Assembly: GCF_026212465.1 (NCBI RefSeq)
Contig: NC_080062.1
Span: 10,792,217-10,856,216 of the forward strand
Length of the DNA: 64,000 bases
From: Amaranthus tricolor
Lineage: Eukaryota > Streptophyta > Magnoliopsida > Caryophyllales > Amaranthaceae
Direction of reading: 5' to 3'
Shown here: positions 12,901-22,753 of the stretch, piece after piece
Layout: every line of letters begins with the position of its first letter
Position numbering within the stretch: position 1 is the stretch's first letter
Notes under the pieces: model-generated
Databases searched by the model: none
What the model was told of the DNA's origin: nothing
Seen by the model: the letters and a program-made list of their open reading frames with translations, nothing else
Position numbers and translations under genes: made by a program

Positions 12901-15900
12901 AAGAAAATCAATGCCAGATACTTGGACAATTTTAGAATAAACTCAAGTTTTATCATCCTTTCCGTTAAGTGTCTCTTAGATCTTAGAAAAAGGTCTGATC
13001 ACGATAATATTTATGCATGATTTTTCATCCCTCCTTTTGAACATGGATAAAACTCCTTGTACAAATTTTATTTTTATTTTTTTGATGGTAAAAAGAATTA
13101 TTAATGAAGACACGTCGGTAGTACATTATAGGGATGAGAGATCCATGGCAAGTTACAACATCCAAGACTAGAGAAGGGAGCTGACTTAAAGCTATCTATT
13201 TATCAGTATATAAAAAAAGCTTGAATGATTGAATCATACATCAAAATTTGGAAGATAACACACTTCTATGGGCAACCAAAGCGCACGCAGACCTTATAAA
13301 TCAGATCGCCACTGAAATCGATCTACATTATATGTGACATACAATTAGGAACTATGAAGACGTGAGAAGAAATGCGATCGAACCGCTGATCAAGTTAACT
13401 ATCATTTAATATTCTAAATCCCTCATTTCCATAGAAATTAGGAAAGAGCAAGATTATCTACTTCACTTCAAAATTTAACCAAAATGTCACAAAATTAGAC
13501 TAATATCGTATGGAAATTTGGAATTAGGTAACACAAGGAAAGACCAAACAATTAATCAAAGTACTATCAGACAAACAAATAAATCGAGATTTAAGTGCAG
13601 CAGCTCACCTCCACGTAACATACCCCATGAGGATCAGAAGAGCCAAGCAGAACGAGATCACATGGAACTTCATCATTTTCACGAAGCCACACAAGACTAC
13701 CTACATGAATATCTTGAGCTTGAATCTGAAGAGGTGTTGCAGCACAAAATGATAAGATCATGTAGTCATGCAAATTCTTTTTTCAAAAAAAAAAATTTCT
13801 TTGTAGAATTAATCAAAACAATGATGACAAAATGCTAACTCAGTCCGCTAATTCTCCTAAAAGCTCCCGCATCTATGGAGAAACAACGACAATAAAACCT
13901 AATAAATGCAGAGAAGAAAAGCTTACATGCTTTCGAATGCCGTCCCTTACAACCCACACTTCTTTCTCATTTGCATTCTTGTCAGAAAGATAACGATTGT
14001 AATCATCCCATGCTTCTTTTATTGCTGACACTGCAAATATAAATATAAGCGGACCCCAGGTGCTGGCAGGATTGACAGGGGTGATAAGTGACCACAACTG
14101 AAGACAAGCAATCAAAAGAAAATACTGGTTCATAAATCGGCTGCACCAAAAAATGAAGATTGATAAATAAAAGAGTGTTAGCAACCATTTCCAATTAAAA
14201 ATTCAAATAGTAAGATATCCAGGAAGGGACGAACACTAGAATTACAAAAATATTCCTTGTTGAACTGAATAGATTATGATTTTACAGCTGCTGCAAAGTT
14301 AACTGCAAAGTTTTTGTGAATATTGCATACTTTACAACAAAATGAAGCAAGAGAAAACAGATTTTTTTAGAGAATGGGGACAATGCAACTGAGAAAAATA
14401 TACATTTCATAGCAAAAGAAATATGGAACAAAATTCATCTTTATATCAAAGAAAGATGAATTGAGCAACTCACATATTAAAATTTAATTTGCCACAGGTT
14501 TACAATATCAAACATTTCAAATGGTGACAATTTTGAGCTTTGCTTGTAGAGCACTAAACGGTGATGACAACCTTCAATAGCAAGACCTAGTACTCAGTAT
14601 AGATTTCACTTGTGTTCACATTGAAACTTATTATCTTATGTATCTCTAAGTAAAAGAACTAAATGAGTTACCTAGTTTATAAGTACATAATACTTTTGGT
14701 ATTCCAATCAAACCTGGTACTCGATATTTTTTTCACTTGTGTTCACATCGAAACCTATTATCTTAGGTATCTCATAAGCAAAAGAAATGAATTTACATAG
14801 GTACATAATACTTTTGATATTCCAATCTTCCTTAACTTATAATTACTATATTATAGAGTATGCACTCTGCTTTTCCTAATTGTTTTGTCAATTTTGTGCA
14901 TATAGTCAAACTTCGAGCTTGGTTGATAGGGTCAAGTTGGATTGCATATGATGTGATTCAACTATCAAACTATTATTCGATTTTGTCATTTATATCGAAA
15001 AGAGGTTGTTCATTATAAAGTTGATTTATCTTAACATGGTTATATAATGCATATTTTGTTTAGTGATAGTTCATATGTTTGCTTACAATTGAGTTTTGAG
15101 CTCCATACTCTCTGATTCAATTCAATAAGTGCAATATTTTACACGTGTGCTTAATTTTCATTTAGTAGGTCAAGGAATTGGCATTGTTACAACTATTCAA
15201 TAACTTAATCTATTCCACTATCATGATACTAGAATTTTTTTAAATAAAAAGTGCCCCAAACTTCATCAATATCGAATTAGAGTCAAATATAGTCCATAAC
15301 TACACTACCGAAAACTATATTAAACTATGCATTCTCACAAGTGAGTAACCTAGATACACATAAAGGAAATATGAGTCATCTTATATTATTTAAATATCTA
15401 GCAATATCAGTATGCACATGTGACTTATTCCACATTCGAATAAAAGAGAGATAATAACCCTTTTCTAGGATTGGGTTTTACTCCACCCGTTACCAATTGA
15501 CATTTGACTACAGCTGCGTTGTATGTAGGTAAACTCTTTTCCTTATCAGGTTGCCAAACCTTTTTCACCCTTTCTCTTAGAACATTTATGCACAAGGATG
15601 AGATGAACCACATTGTCCAAATCAAAGCAACTACAAATGAGAAAGGTCTAACAAACAAAAGATGAGAAAATAACTATATTAGAAAATTATTCTACATGGC
15701 AGTCAAGCCAAATTTCTATCTCGTTTAAACTATGTACAAAATCTTCTAGGTATTTGCTAATTTCTTACATTTTTTAGCTTTCTCTTTTGATGTTTTGGAG
15801 GCAATCTACATGTCACTCATATTGGCTATAGATAATTTCTAGCGATGGTAGCTAAAGATATGCTCAATATTTTCAATAAATGATGAATGTAGTGTTTTAT

Positions 15901-18400
15901 CACAATAGAGATTTTGATAAATCTAGAAAAACAATATAGTATTGGTGTTAAGAATTTAAGGTCCGACAACGAAACGGAGCTCCATAGATACTCTACATCA
16001 AAATGAACTATGGAATGGCCCACGAAAACATGAGCAAAGAGCTTAGTTCTTCAATCTATATTTCCTCAAACACTTAATTAGTAAAACCCTCGTACAAGAT
16101 TGTAAATCAAACTCCTGATAAAATCATCTAAAAGCCCAATCATGTTTATAATCATCTTGTAACCCTTAGGTGGTTAATGTGCCATGTGTCTATCCCAAAA
16201 CAAAATAAACCCAAGCTCTCTCCAAAAGCAATTCTAAGATTATTTTTTGAATGCTCCCATATTAAAAGACTACAAGTCTATGAGCACTTTCTAGATAAGA
16301 AACGAATTTGACGCCTATCACTCATAAAAAAATGAGACAAAAAGAAAGGAAAAGTGAAAGAATAACATTGGTAATATGTAGTAGGTGTGGCTAAAAAGGG
16401 TAACCGGCGGAGTATTGGTGTCTATAAATATATCAAACCACCCTAACAAGCTCCTGATGTTTAGATTGCTCTTTAGTGAATCTCAATCGTAGTTATAAAT
16501 CTAGGTCTTTCACACAAACTATGAGGCCATTTTCTCCACCTAGGTTTAACACGCGCTTGGTTTTGGCCCTAGATTGTGTCATGTCATGTTGACATTGGTA
16601 TGGAGGCGCCATACGCACAAGATGTATTATATATCTCTTGATAATCGCAAAAGCCCACTTTATCTCAGAAATGCTCCTCACAATAATAAAGGAAAGTCGA
16701 TGTTTAAACTTTAAGAAACACTGCTTTATATTTGTTTTCTAAGTACCATTACAACATAATTTTAGCAGTATATGAGTAATTTTGTGGCACTGAAGCTATT
16801 AATAAGAGGCAAAAAAAAAACTTGGTGGCAAATTTAGCACAAAATAAAGGACCAAGGAAATACATAGAATCATCTAGGACAACAAATCTTAGCCATTGAA
16901 AAGAATCGATCATATGGCCTAAGGAGATGAAAACAAATAAAGAGATGAAATCTTCCACACTATGGTTACGATTTACAAATTGGTCTACAATCATTGTTGC
17001 CGACTTATGCTACCAGTTTAGACACAAAGCTAGACACTAATACGTGAACCTATCCAGATTAGAATAAGCTTGTGAACGTCCCAAACAATAACACCAAAGA
17101 GGGGAGGAGTGATTGCAAGCATCATCAAAGGTGGGAAAGCAAGAATCATGCAACACATTGTTGTGCTATTGGATGAAATTGGAGTAGAGCACAAGCAAAA
17201 CATAATTGAACGAAAAAAAATGTCGTATATTGAAAATAATTTAGAAGTTTAGTGTGCGAAATGTGAGGTCTCTAGCTTAACAAAGATATTTGAAGTGTCT
17301 CTAATGCATAATAAAACTACCTTATGCCCAAAGTGAACACACTATTCACCCTCAAATATGCACTTATTAAAGAATGGATTAAAGCTCACACCACTTTGGC
17401 CAAGAGGGGAAGAATGGAAGAGAGATAACCAGGAAATTAAGAACACGATAGATAAGGATTAATGTTCAATAAATAGGAGAGTTTCAATAGCTAGAAAACC
17501 AAAATTTGTGACTCTTGGAACACCAAATAATTGAGATTATTTTCAAGAATGAATGATTTGGGGATTATATATGAAATGATGGGGAATAAATATGAAATTA
17601 TTTTGACCAATTAATCACTAAGAATGATGACAAAGATGTTGTACAACAACAATAAGCAATAAAGAAAACAAAATTTAAATCCAACACATGCCAAGTCTCT
17701 ATCCAAAACACAATATAGAGCAATAGCACTGCTTGAAGGACTTGGGTTTCCAAAATTTTTTATTTTAGAGTAAGAGAGTGCTCTATAACTAGACCAATGT
17801 AGCATAGGTATCTTCTTTTAACATATCTTACACATACACACACACTCTATTTTAGAGTCTTAAGTTCAAGCATTCAGTACCAAGATTCATAGTTAGCTAT
17901 TCTTCTAGCAAAATCACCTTGAAAAAAGAACCCAACAATGTAAAACATCTAATAAAAAACTAAGAAAAGGACATTAGCACATAAACAATTACGTTCATGA
18001 TTCCACAATTAAGGAAAAATTGAAAATTACTTTATAAAAATAAACATTAGCACATAAACAATTACATTCATGATTCCACAATTAAGGAAAAATTGAAAAT
18101 TACTTTATAAAAATAAAGAGCTTCATCATCATCATACCCGGTATAGCGCACTCATAGAAACTATGATCAGGCTCTCAGAGGGTAGGAAGACAACATACCG
18201 TACCCTCATCAAAAGGAGGTTGCTGCTAGAGGTGAAAAAGCTTGAAATTGGAAACTAATAAAAACAGAACATCACCTGAACTGTTCCCATAAATTCTTAG
18301 GAAGAAAGTTCAACAAAGTGTATTTCCGATTCGATATGCGGTTGTCACAGAAAAGTTCATGCATGGATTTATTATCGTTGATGTAAACATAACGCTTCAT
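864..18400 (-). CDS. ALA2: P4-type ATPase, phospholipid flippase ALA2-like (partial, 15 coding exons)
   Basis: P4-ATPases move phospholipids from the lumenal to the cytosolic leaflet of endomembranes using ATP. ALA2-type enzymes act on phosphatidylserine in endosomal or prevacuolar membranes with an ALIS (CDC50-like) subunit; that is family knowledge. Fifteen exons splice into one open frame of 655 codons plus 1 base. Visible landmarks, numbered from Met1: first membrane hairpin at about 44-81, the PISIK segment of M4 ending at K332, the phosphorylated aspartate D381 in DKTGT, DEEALV near 458, nucleotide-binding KGAD at 524-527 and hinge TGDK at 636-639. The protein matches Arabidopsis ALA2 nearly residue by residue. 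ALA2 is about 1,100 residues, so roughly 40% (GDGxND and the last membrane helices) lies left of base 1. No disruption is seen, so it is probably functional. The introns are rich in transposons. Confidence 0.95.
1157..1176. repeat. Poly-G run
   Basis: A mononucleotide G tract of about 20 bases lies in ALA2 intron 14. Its exact length may be unreliable in the assembly. Confidence 0.8.
1946..2026 (-). CDS. ALA2: ALA2-like coding exon 14
   Basis: It encodes 27 codons, [20 protein letters not shown] then AIEDHLQ, the conserved [11 protein letters not shown] stretch before the hinge. The acceptor is TTTGCAG|TGGCGG and the donor CAG|GTATG. Confidence 0.93.
2101..2255 (-). CDS. ALA2: ALA2-like coding exon 13
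   Basis: It encodes [20 protein letters not shown], continuing to [20 protein letters not shown]. In LCLACREL a Cys stands where ALA2 homologues I know have Trp. The acceptor is AAAACAG|GTCAAC and the donor GAG|GTAACT. Confidence 0.93.
2510..2985 (-). mobile_element. RTE-type LINE remnant (C-terminal end of reverse-transcriptase ORF)
   Basis: The minus strand, read with frameshifts, gives the ordered RTE C-terminal landmarks: [49 protein letters not shown]-like text and [20 protein letters not shown] ending in a short WKRRIHV stretch. An AT-rich GTTATTGTTGTAATGTTG tail follows. It is a 5'-truncated insertion on the same strand as ALA2, in the intron between exons 12 and 13, with several stops and indels. 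Confidence 0.75.
3191..3355 (-). CDS. ALA2: ALA2-like coding exon 12
   Basis: It encodes [14 protein letters not shown] and [21 protein letters not shown] contributes to ATP binding. The acceptor is CTGCAG|AGATCA and the donor TCTG|GTACAA. Confidence 0.94.
3445..3554 (-). CDS. ALA2: ALA2-like coding exon 11
   Basis: It encodes [20 protein letters not shown], then [23 protein letters not shown] is the nucleotide-domain motif seen across P4-ATPases. The acceptor is TTCAG|CAAGAG and the donor CTCG|GTATCG. Confidence 0.93.
3679..3775 (-). CDS. ALA2: ALA2-like coding exon 10
   Basis: It encodes [20 protein letters not shown], then [11 protein letters not shown] of the nucleotide-binding domain. 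The acceptor is GTGACAG|ATGCTG and the donor AAAAAG|GTTATG. The split Asp and Ser codons resolve with the neighbouring exons. Confidence 0.93.
4198..4746. mobile_element. Long-inverted-repeat MITE (about 550 bp)
   Basis: The arms at about 4198-4400 and 4540-4746 are reverse complements over roughly 200 bp. They share the TTCCACGTGG ends, the GGTTTACCCAATTAAACCTC-like block and the ATTCAATCTCAGAACCAA block. No coding sequence is seen. Flanks AAAATTTAG and AAAATTTTA look like a decayed 9-bp target duplication, which would fit a Mutator-type MITE. It lies in ALA2 intron 9. Confidence 0.75.
5227..5495 (+). repeat. Cassandra 5' LTR with 5S rRNA-derived block
   Basis: The block at about 5314-5390 reads like the 3' two-thirds of plant 5S rRNA. 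CACAGTTAAGCGTGCTTGG corresponds to box A and GGATGGGTGACCTCCTAGGA to the intermediate element and box C of the 5S internal promoter. The rest of the LTR is unrelated to rRNA. Confidence 0.9.
5613..5883 (+). repeat. Cassandra 3' LTR
   Basis: It is a near-copy of the 5' LTR. It differs at several points, for example GGATAGGTGACC in box C where the 5' LTR has GGATGGGTGACC, so the insertion is not very recent. Confidence 0.9.
6504..6646 (-). CDS. ALA2: ALA2-like coding exon 9 (phosphorylation site)
   Basis: It encodes [20 protein letters not shown] with the phosphorylated aspartate (D381), then the [10 protein letters not shown] segment. The acceptor is TTGCAG|TACCGC and the donor AAAG|GTTTG. 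Confidence 0.95.
6725..6822 (-). CDS. ALA2: ALA2-like coding exon 8
   Basis: It encodes [19 protein letters not shown], then [12 protein letters not shown]. It ends phase 2 at AA|GTAAG, and the split codon resolves to Asn with exon 9. Confidence 0.93.
6880..7462. mobile_element. Long-inverted-repeat MITE with perfect 9-bp target duplication
   Basis: The arms of about 190 bp are inverted copies: GGAAATTCCGCATGGTAGCA at the left, and the reverse complement of TACCATGTAGAATTTCC at the right. TTTTTTCAT occurs at 6871-6879 and again at 7463-7471, a perfect 9-bp duplication typical of Mutator-superfamily insertions. The interior holds a tandem repeat of about 80 bp (7126-7305). It lies in ALA2 intron 7, just upstream of exon 8. 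Confidence 0.85.
7764..7977. mobile_element. Stowaway-like MITE (degenerate)
   Basis: It begins CTCCCTCCAACTCAATAG and ends in the inverted CATTGAGTAGAAAGGAG, with TA dinucleotides on both sides. No coding capacity is seen. A diverged half-copy (GGCTCCATTTCAATGAAAAT) lies just left, at about 7656-7740. Confidence 0.6.
8000..10279. other. ALA2 intron sequence, no gene recognised
   Basis: AT-rich intron 7 sequence. Open frames at 8480-8695, 9404-9670 and 9692-9880 have no recognisable domain and no conserved context. Confidence 0.55.
10280..10384 (-). CDS. ALA2: ALA2-like coding exon 7
   Basis: It encodes 35 codons, [16 protein letters not shown] to [11 protein letters not shown]. It contains the M4 PISIK segment that replaces the PEGL motif of ion pumps and lines the lipid path in P4-ATPases. 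Confidence 0.94.
10538..10704 (-). CDS. ALA2: ALA2-like coding exon 6
   Basis: It encodes [18 protein letters not shown], continuing to the hydrophobic M3 helix ([19 protein letters not shown]) and WKDTEARK. The acceptor is TTTCTAG|GCAATG and the donor AAAG|GTGAGC. Confidence 0.94.
11045..11385. mobile_element. Inverted-repeat MITE (about 340 bp)
   Basis: The left arm (GTGAGACAAACAAATAAGG, GGAGTATCTTTGGTAGTTTA) and the right arm (TAAACTGCTAAAGATACTCC, TTGTGTTTGTCTCAC) are inverted copies over about 65-75 bp. An inner GGGCAGCC/GGCTGCCC pair extends the fold-back. No ORF of known type is present. It lies in ALA2 intron 5. Confidence 0.65.
12010..12184 (-). CDS. ALA2: ALA2-like coding exon 5
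   Basis: It encodes [15 protein letters not shown], continuing through [17 protein letters not shown] to VYTG. The acceptor is TTGGCAG|GGGGTG and the donor ACTG|GTCAG. All 58 codons align to ALA2 without a gap. Confidence 0.93.
12279..12371 (-). CDS. ALA2: ALA2-like coding exon 4 (GC donor)
   Basis: It encodes 31 codons beginning [13 protein letters not shown], the actuator DGET motif that drives dephosphorylation. The end is AAAG|GCATGA. Reading on meets an in-frame TGA at once, and the next exon starts exactly with the family's GVIECP, so a GC donor is the only site that keeps the frame. Confidence 0.9.
13609..13725 (-). CDS. ALA2: ALA2-like coding exon 3
   Basis: It encodes 39 codons of the actuator region, with [16 protein letters not shown] and GVCYVE. 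It begins after CTTCAG and ends GAG|GTGAG, both in phase 0. Confidence 0.94.
13927..14140 (-). CDS. ALA2: ALA2-like coding exon 2
   Basis: It encodes the RFMNQYF...[10 protein letters not shown]...DDYNRYLSD segment, the first membrane hairpin and the start of the actuator region. The acceptor is GTGCAG|CCGATT and the donor CAT|GTAAGC. The preceding intron is 4.1 kb. Confidence 0.94.
15780..16320 (+). pseudogene. Ty1/Copia integrase fossil
   Basis: Read with frame changes, the plus strand gives [12 protein letters not shown] (family LRSDNGTEF) and then [16 protein letters not shown] followed by LRLFFECSH, in the order expected from the integrase core into its C-terminal region. Many stops and indels make it non-coding. 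It lies in ALA2 intron 1. No LTRs were found. Confidence 0.5.
16330..17960. other. ALA2 intron 1, unassigned AT-rich sequence
   Basis: No exon, RNA gene or transposon of a family I can name is visible. Some of it may be further decayed Copia sequence. Confidence 0.45.
17971..18116. repeat. Two-copy tandem duplication, 73-bp period
   Basis: A unit beginning ACATTAGCACATAAACAATT starts at 17971 and again at 18044. The only difference noticed is ACGTTC versus ACATTC. This is a recent local duplication in ALA2 intron 1. Confidence 0.85.
18118..18240 (-). mobile_element. SINE/LINE 3' tail-like sequence
   Basis: The minus strand reads AACCTCCTTTTGATGAGGGT, then GTCTTCCTACCCTCTGAG and CTATACCGGGTATGATGATG. 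This resembles the shared 3' end of plant non-LTR elements that finish in a GGGTATG plus trinucleotide tail. It sits about 35 bp downstream of the exon 1 donor. Confidence 0.4.
18276..18400 (-). CDS. ALA2: ALA2-like coding exon 1 (start codon)
   Basis: The exon encodes the N-terminus [18 protein letters not shown], continuing to [11 protein letters not shown]. This matches the conserved ALA2 start, so this ATG is chosen. It ends phase 2 (AG|GTGATG), and the serine codon is finished by exon 2. Confidence 0.93.
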
Positions 18401-18720
18401 TTTTGTGCTGTTACAATCATACATTATAATCAGTCAGCTGAAGAACAGTGACAGCAATGGTAGATCCTTAATCCAAAAGCCATTCATTGTAATATATCAA
18501 AATACCCAATTACGCGTAAGACCCACTTAAATTCACCCACTTTTACCCATTCGATTTTCGATCAATTCAACTAAATTTCATTCCGTAATATGCTTTTGCC
18601 CAAAATTGACCATCTACTCGATTGATTAGGGATTAATATGACTGAAAATAATGAATAATTAAATACATAAATACTAATTGTAGAAAGCAACAAATAGATT
18701 GGGAGAAGAATGATTGGTAC

Positions 18721-18800
18721 CTGAAGAATAATTATTAATTAAAACCTCATTCGATTAGTAGTTTAGCAGTGAAGGAATTGCACCGGAGTAAATTAGCTGA
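18721..18800 (-). promoter_or_regulatory. 5' leader exon of the ALA2-like gene (upstream limit approximate)
   Basis: On the minus strand a CAG|GTACC donor at 18721 and an AACAG|CACAAAAATG acceptor at 18407 flank a 313-bp intron, just before the start codon at 18400. This suggests a non-coding first exon of at least several tens of bases. The transcription start cannot be placed from the sequence. A TTGACC (W-box-like) word lies at about 18836-18841, and the Mutator-like element begins about 100 bp farther upstream. Confidence 0.5.
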
Positions 18801-18996
18801 GGATGGACGCCAACATAATTGCTTGACACTTTGAACGTTGACCGAAGTTCAACAAATCTCAATTTTGTTCAAAGTTCGCAATTGCGAAAATTTGAAAAAA
18901 GTAAGACAAATAATCAACTTAATTCAAAAAATAAGCTTCGTGAAAACTTAATTCCCAAAATAAGCGTCCGTAAATCCAAGTCTAGCCTCGAATAAA

Positions 18997-19072
18997 ATCG
19001 CTATTAGTAACAGCGAAAGAGGGAAAAAAAAAAAAAAAAAAAACCCCAAAGTCACTGTTAGTAACAGCGACT
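18997..19072. repeat. Left subterminal palindromes of the MULE
   Basis: Two palindromic units, TCGCTATTAGTAACAGCGA at about 18,998-19,016 and GTCACTGTTAGTAACAGCGA at 19,051-19,070, flank a poly-A tract. They match the three units at the other end. Confidence 0.8.
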
Positions 19073-19684
19073 TTGAGGCTTTATATTTTTCCAGTTTCTT
19101 CTTCTTCCTCATTTCAGTTCGCATTTTTTTCTTCATTCGACATCTCCCTCGTTTATCCTCCATTAAAATCACATTCAATCTTTCAACTAAATTCATCAAA
19201 TTCGAAGTTGGTACCACTAATTTGTTGTATAATCTTCCTACATCGAATTAAGGTATTTTTTTCTGATTTTTTTCAATTTTCGGAAAATTAGGGTTTAGTG
19301 AATTTTAATGAACTTTCCCATTAATGTAGGTTCATATACTTGCAATTTATTAATTATTGTTGATCTACAGCTTATTGAGGTACGTTTTTATTTGGTGTTG
19401 TTGTTCAAGTTGTTGTTGAATTGTTGCAATTGTTGCAATTTACGAATTTACTAATTGTTGTTCAATTTTAAATTTTTCTATTTGGTGTTGATTTTAAAAT
19501 GTATGTCATGTATAGTGGTCATTTAGACTTAAGCTCTACGAATATGTCGAATGTAGTTATTATTTGCCTTGATCTTCATAAATAATAGTTTGTTCGAGAA
19601 TTTGTTGTTGAATTTAAAATGTGTAGTGGTAATATATTTATGAACATGATGGTGATGTTGATTTTGTATTGTGTTGTTGTAGAA

Positions 19685-22372
19685 ATGGATTCATTTCGTG
19701 TGACTGTTGTATGCTTTTGGAATAGTTCAATTCGATCAACTAGTAACAATGTTAAGTATGTTGGGGGAAGACGTAAACTGTTTGCATGCAATTCATACAT
19801 GGATTTGAATGAATTTAAACATTTTATATGCTCTAGGATTGGCATTGACACTACAAGAAGTACTGTCAATTTAAGTTTTAAGTACAATCTTAGTGGAGAT
19901 TTGTTAGCTTTTCCGCTTGAGGATGAGGAGGCTATTGATGCAATGTGGGTATATTCAAGGTCTACCCCTAGTCCTTCTTTAGAGTTATATGTAGAAGAGG
20001 TACCCCTAGGGAATGAAGATATCAATGTTGTGGAAACAAATGCATTCATGAATATAACTCCTTCTGCTCCTTCTCATACGCCCTTCCCTACCCAAGAAAC
20101 CGAAAATCCCTTTATGCCATCTTCCTCTCATCCTTCTAATGAACCCAATCAAAGTCAATTTCAAGTCACAAATGATGATACTTGTAACTTAGAAGATACA
20201 AATGAGCCTTGGGATGATGTTATTAGTGAGAGTAATGAATTCGTTGAAGCTCCTTCTGAGGATGATGTGGGTGTTGACGAGGAGGCTTTAGGTAATGACA
20301 TGACTTTAGGAAACATTCCAACAATCGTTGCCCCTACACCCTATGCACTGGTTCCTCCTCTAGATGAACACATTGAGGACAACTCTTGGAGGTCTTGGGA
20401 TTGTGATACAACCTATACCGAAGAAGGAGAGTTTCAAAAGGGTATGATGTTTGATAACAAGGATGCCTTGTTGGACGCTGTTAGATTGTATCATATTCGT
20501 AGGAACGTTGAGTACCGAACTGAGACTTCAAATCAAACCGTGCTCACCTTGAAGTGTAAGAGAGGGTGTGGTTGGAGGCTTAGGGCTACAAAGAGCTTCT
20601 ATTCCCCATCATGGGAGATTGTTACATATAAGGGGAAGCATGGGGGGTGTGTATTAAGTACTGAAAATGTGTCAGCTGGACACATTCATTTGACATCTTC
20701 CGTGATTAACAATGTTATTAGAAGTTGTGTTGCTCAAGGCCCATTAATTAAGGTCTCTGTCGTGCGTCAAATGGTGAAAGACCAATTTGGTGTCGAAGTG
20801 ACCTATAAGCGGGCATGGTGTGCTAAACAGCAAGCCCTTCTATCCATCTATGGTACATGGAAGATTCTTATCCTCTTCTTCCACGCTTCTTGAAAGCACT
20901 GCAAGTTTCAAACCCCGGGACCGTAGTTGAGTGGTTCTTTAAGGAAGATAATGATGTCGGTGTCTATGTCCGTCCTAGTATTAGAACTTTCCAACGCGTG
21001 TTCTGGGCTTTCCAACCTAGTATTGAGGGATTCAAGTATTGCAAACTCGTTATTGCCATTGACGGAACACATTTGTATGGTAAGTATCGCCATACGTTGT
21101 TGACCGCGATTGCCCAAGATGGGAACAAGGGAATCTTCCCACTTGCCTTTGCTTTGGTCGAAAAAGAATGCATAGCCGCTTGGTCTTGGTTCATGGCGTG
21201 TGTTCGTAAGCATGTGATGCATAGTCCAGGGTTATGCGTTATTTCCGATAGGCATGCGGGCATTCTAGCAACCATGGAGAAGCCGGAATGGCAACCTCCA
21301 AACGCCCATCATAGGTTTTGCTTGCGGCATCTGTTAAGCAACTTCAATCGTCAAATGGGTAATGTGAAGTTGAAGAAAATGTATGGTAGCACTGCATAGC
21401 AAAGACAACCAAATAAGGTCGTCGAGGGATTGAAGGCCATTGGTGTTGCTAACCGAGAGGCTCTTTTTTGGATTGATGAAGTTGGTGATATGTGCAAATG
21501 GTCAATATGTCATGATGAAGGATATAGATACGGTGTTACTAATACCAACTTAGCGGAAGTATTTAACAACGCGATGAAGGGTGTACGTTTCTTGCCCATA
21601 ACTACTCTTGTGGAGTTCACCTTCTATCGTGTTAATGATTACTTTGTTAAAAGACGGGAGAACGCAAATGCATGGCTAATTGGGGGAAGTAAGTACACTT
21701 CACACGCGATTAAAATTATCACCCGTAACACCGAGAAGGCAAACTACCATGAGATCATCGCATTTGACTACAGACGAGGCCTTTTTCAAGTTAAGACTAG
21801 ACGCGGTAATAGAGGATCCGCTAAGGGTGGTAACATACAAAGTGTGGATATGAGAGAGATGAAATGCACCTGTAACAAACCCTCCATATATCACTTACCT
21901 TATTCTCATATTCTTGCCGTATGTATTAAACGACACTTATCCTACGAGCATTTTGTGGACTCCTGCTACACGACCCAGAGCTATGTCAACACATATGAAT
22001 CCATATTCTTTCCGTTGATTGATAAGAGGTTATGGCCTCAATACACCGGTGTTGAGGTGCTACACGATCCAGATCACATGCGTGGATTAGGAAGACCTAA
22101 GTCCAAGAGGATCACGAACGAAATGGACGAAGGATCGCGGAGACGCAACGCTTGTCGACGGTGTGGTAGTGACGGTCACAACACTAGAACTTGCACGCCA
22201 AGGTAAACAGTACCTGTATTTGATTATATAAACGTTAAAGATTATCAAACAAATAAATAACATAAGTAAACAATTTAAGTACTTCTTAATTATTTTTAGA
22301 ATACATAACGCTTACTTATTGTTGAATTGCAGGATAGATGGATCTAGCAGCTCCAGGCCCGCTCGACCCTAG
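19685..22372 (+). pseudogene. MuDR/MULE transposase (one frameshift, one stop; two exons)
   Basis: It catalyses cut-and-paste transposition. The start is taken at the ATG giving MDSFRVTVVCFWN. Domains in order: a PB1-like N-terminus, the MuDR domain (KDALLDAVRLYHIRRNVEYR, CKRGCGWRLRA), the MULE DDE domain (VIAIDGTHLYGKYRHTLLTA with catalytic D, VISDRHAGI), a SWIM finger (CTCNKPSIYHLPYSH) and a C-terminal CCHC knuckle (CRRCGSDGHNTRTC). An indel at about 20,855 shifts the frame, and a TAG at 21,397-21,399 interrupts the resumed frame. A terminal intron (AAG|GTAAAC at 22,203 to TTGCAG at 22,332) would add IDGSSSSRPARP and a stop at 22,372. The SWIM finger has Tyr where the third Cys is usual. 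Otherwise full length; recently inactivated or misassembled. Confidence 0.88.
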
Positions 22373-22753
22373 TGTCCTTACGATGCAGGCGAATCATTAC
22401 AATAGTTTTTGTATATTTTGAAGATTAGTGACATTTTGTATATATTCAACACTTGTACATATTCAGAATTTGTAACATATTGACTTTTGTGTATACTTTG
22501 TAATATATGTGTACATGTATATATTTTAATCGTATTAGCAAACGTTTATTATCGTTGCCTTGATGTTAAGTACTTAGACTTTTCGGCTATGAATCATTCC
22601 GCCAAGAATGTAGTATGAATTTAATCAAAAACAAACAACCAATCATATTCAAATAGGGATGTTGCTATCGGACATTCAACACAATTGCAATCATGTTCAA
22701 CAAATTCATATCAAATTAATACTTCATTCATTAAGTTAAACTACCGTCGCTAA
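22373..22753. other. 3' regions between the converging MULE ORFs
   Basis: AT-rich with no ORF of note. It presumably holds both genes' polyadenylation regions. Confidence 0.5.

Noticed and set aside
20908..21275. Two minus-strand frames of about 100 codons
   Set aside because: They are shadows of the MULE transposase on the plus strand.
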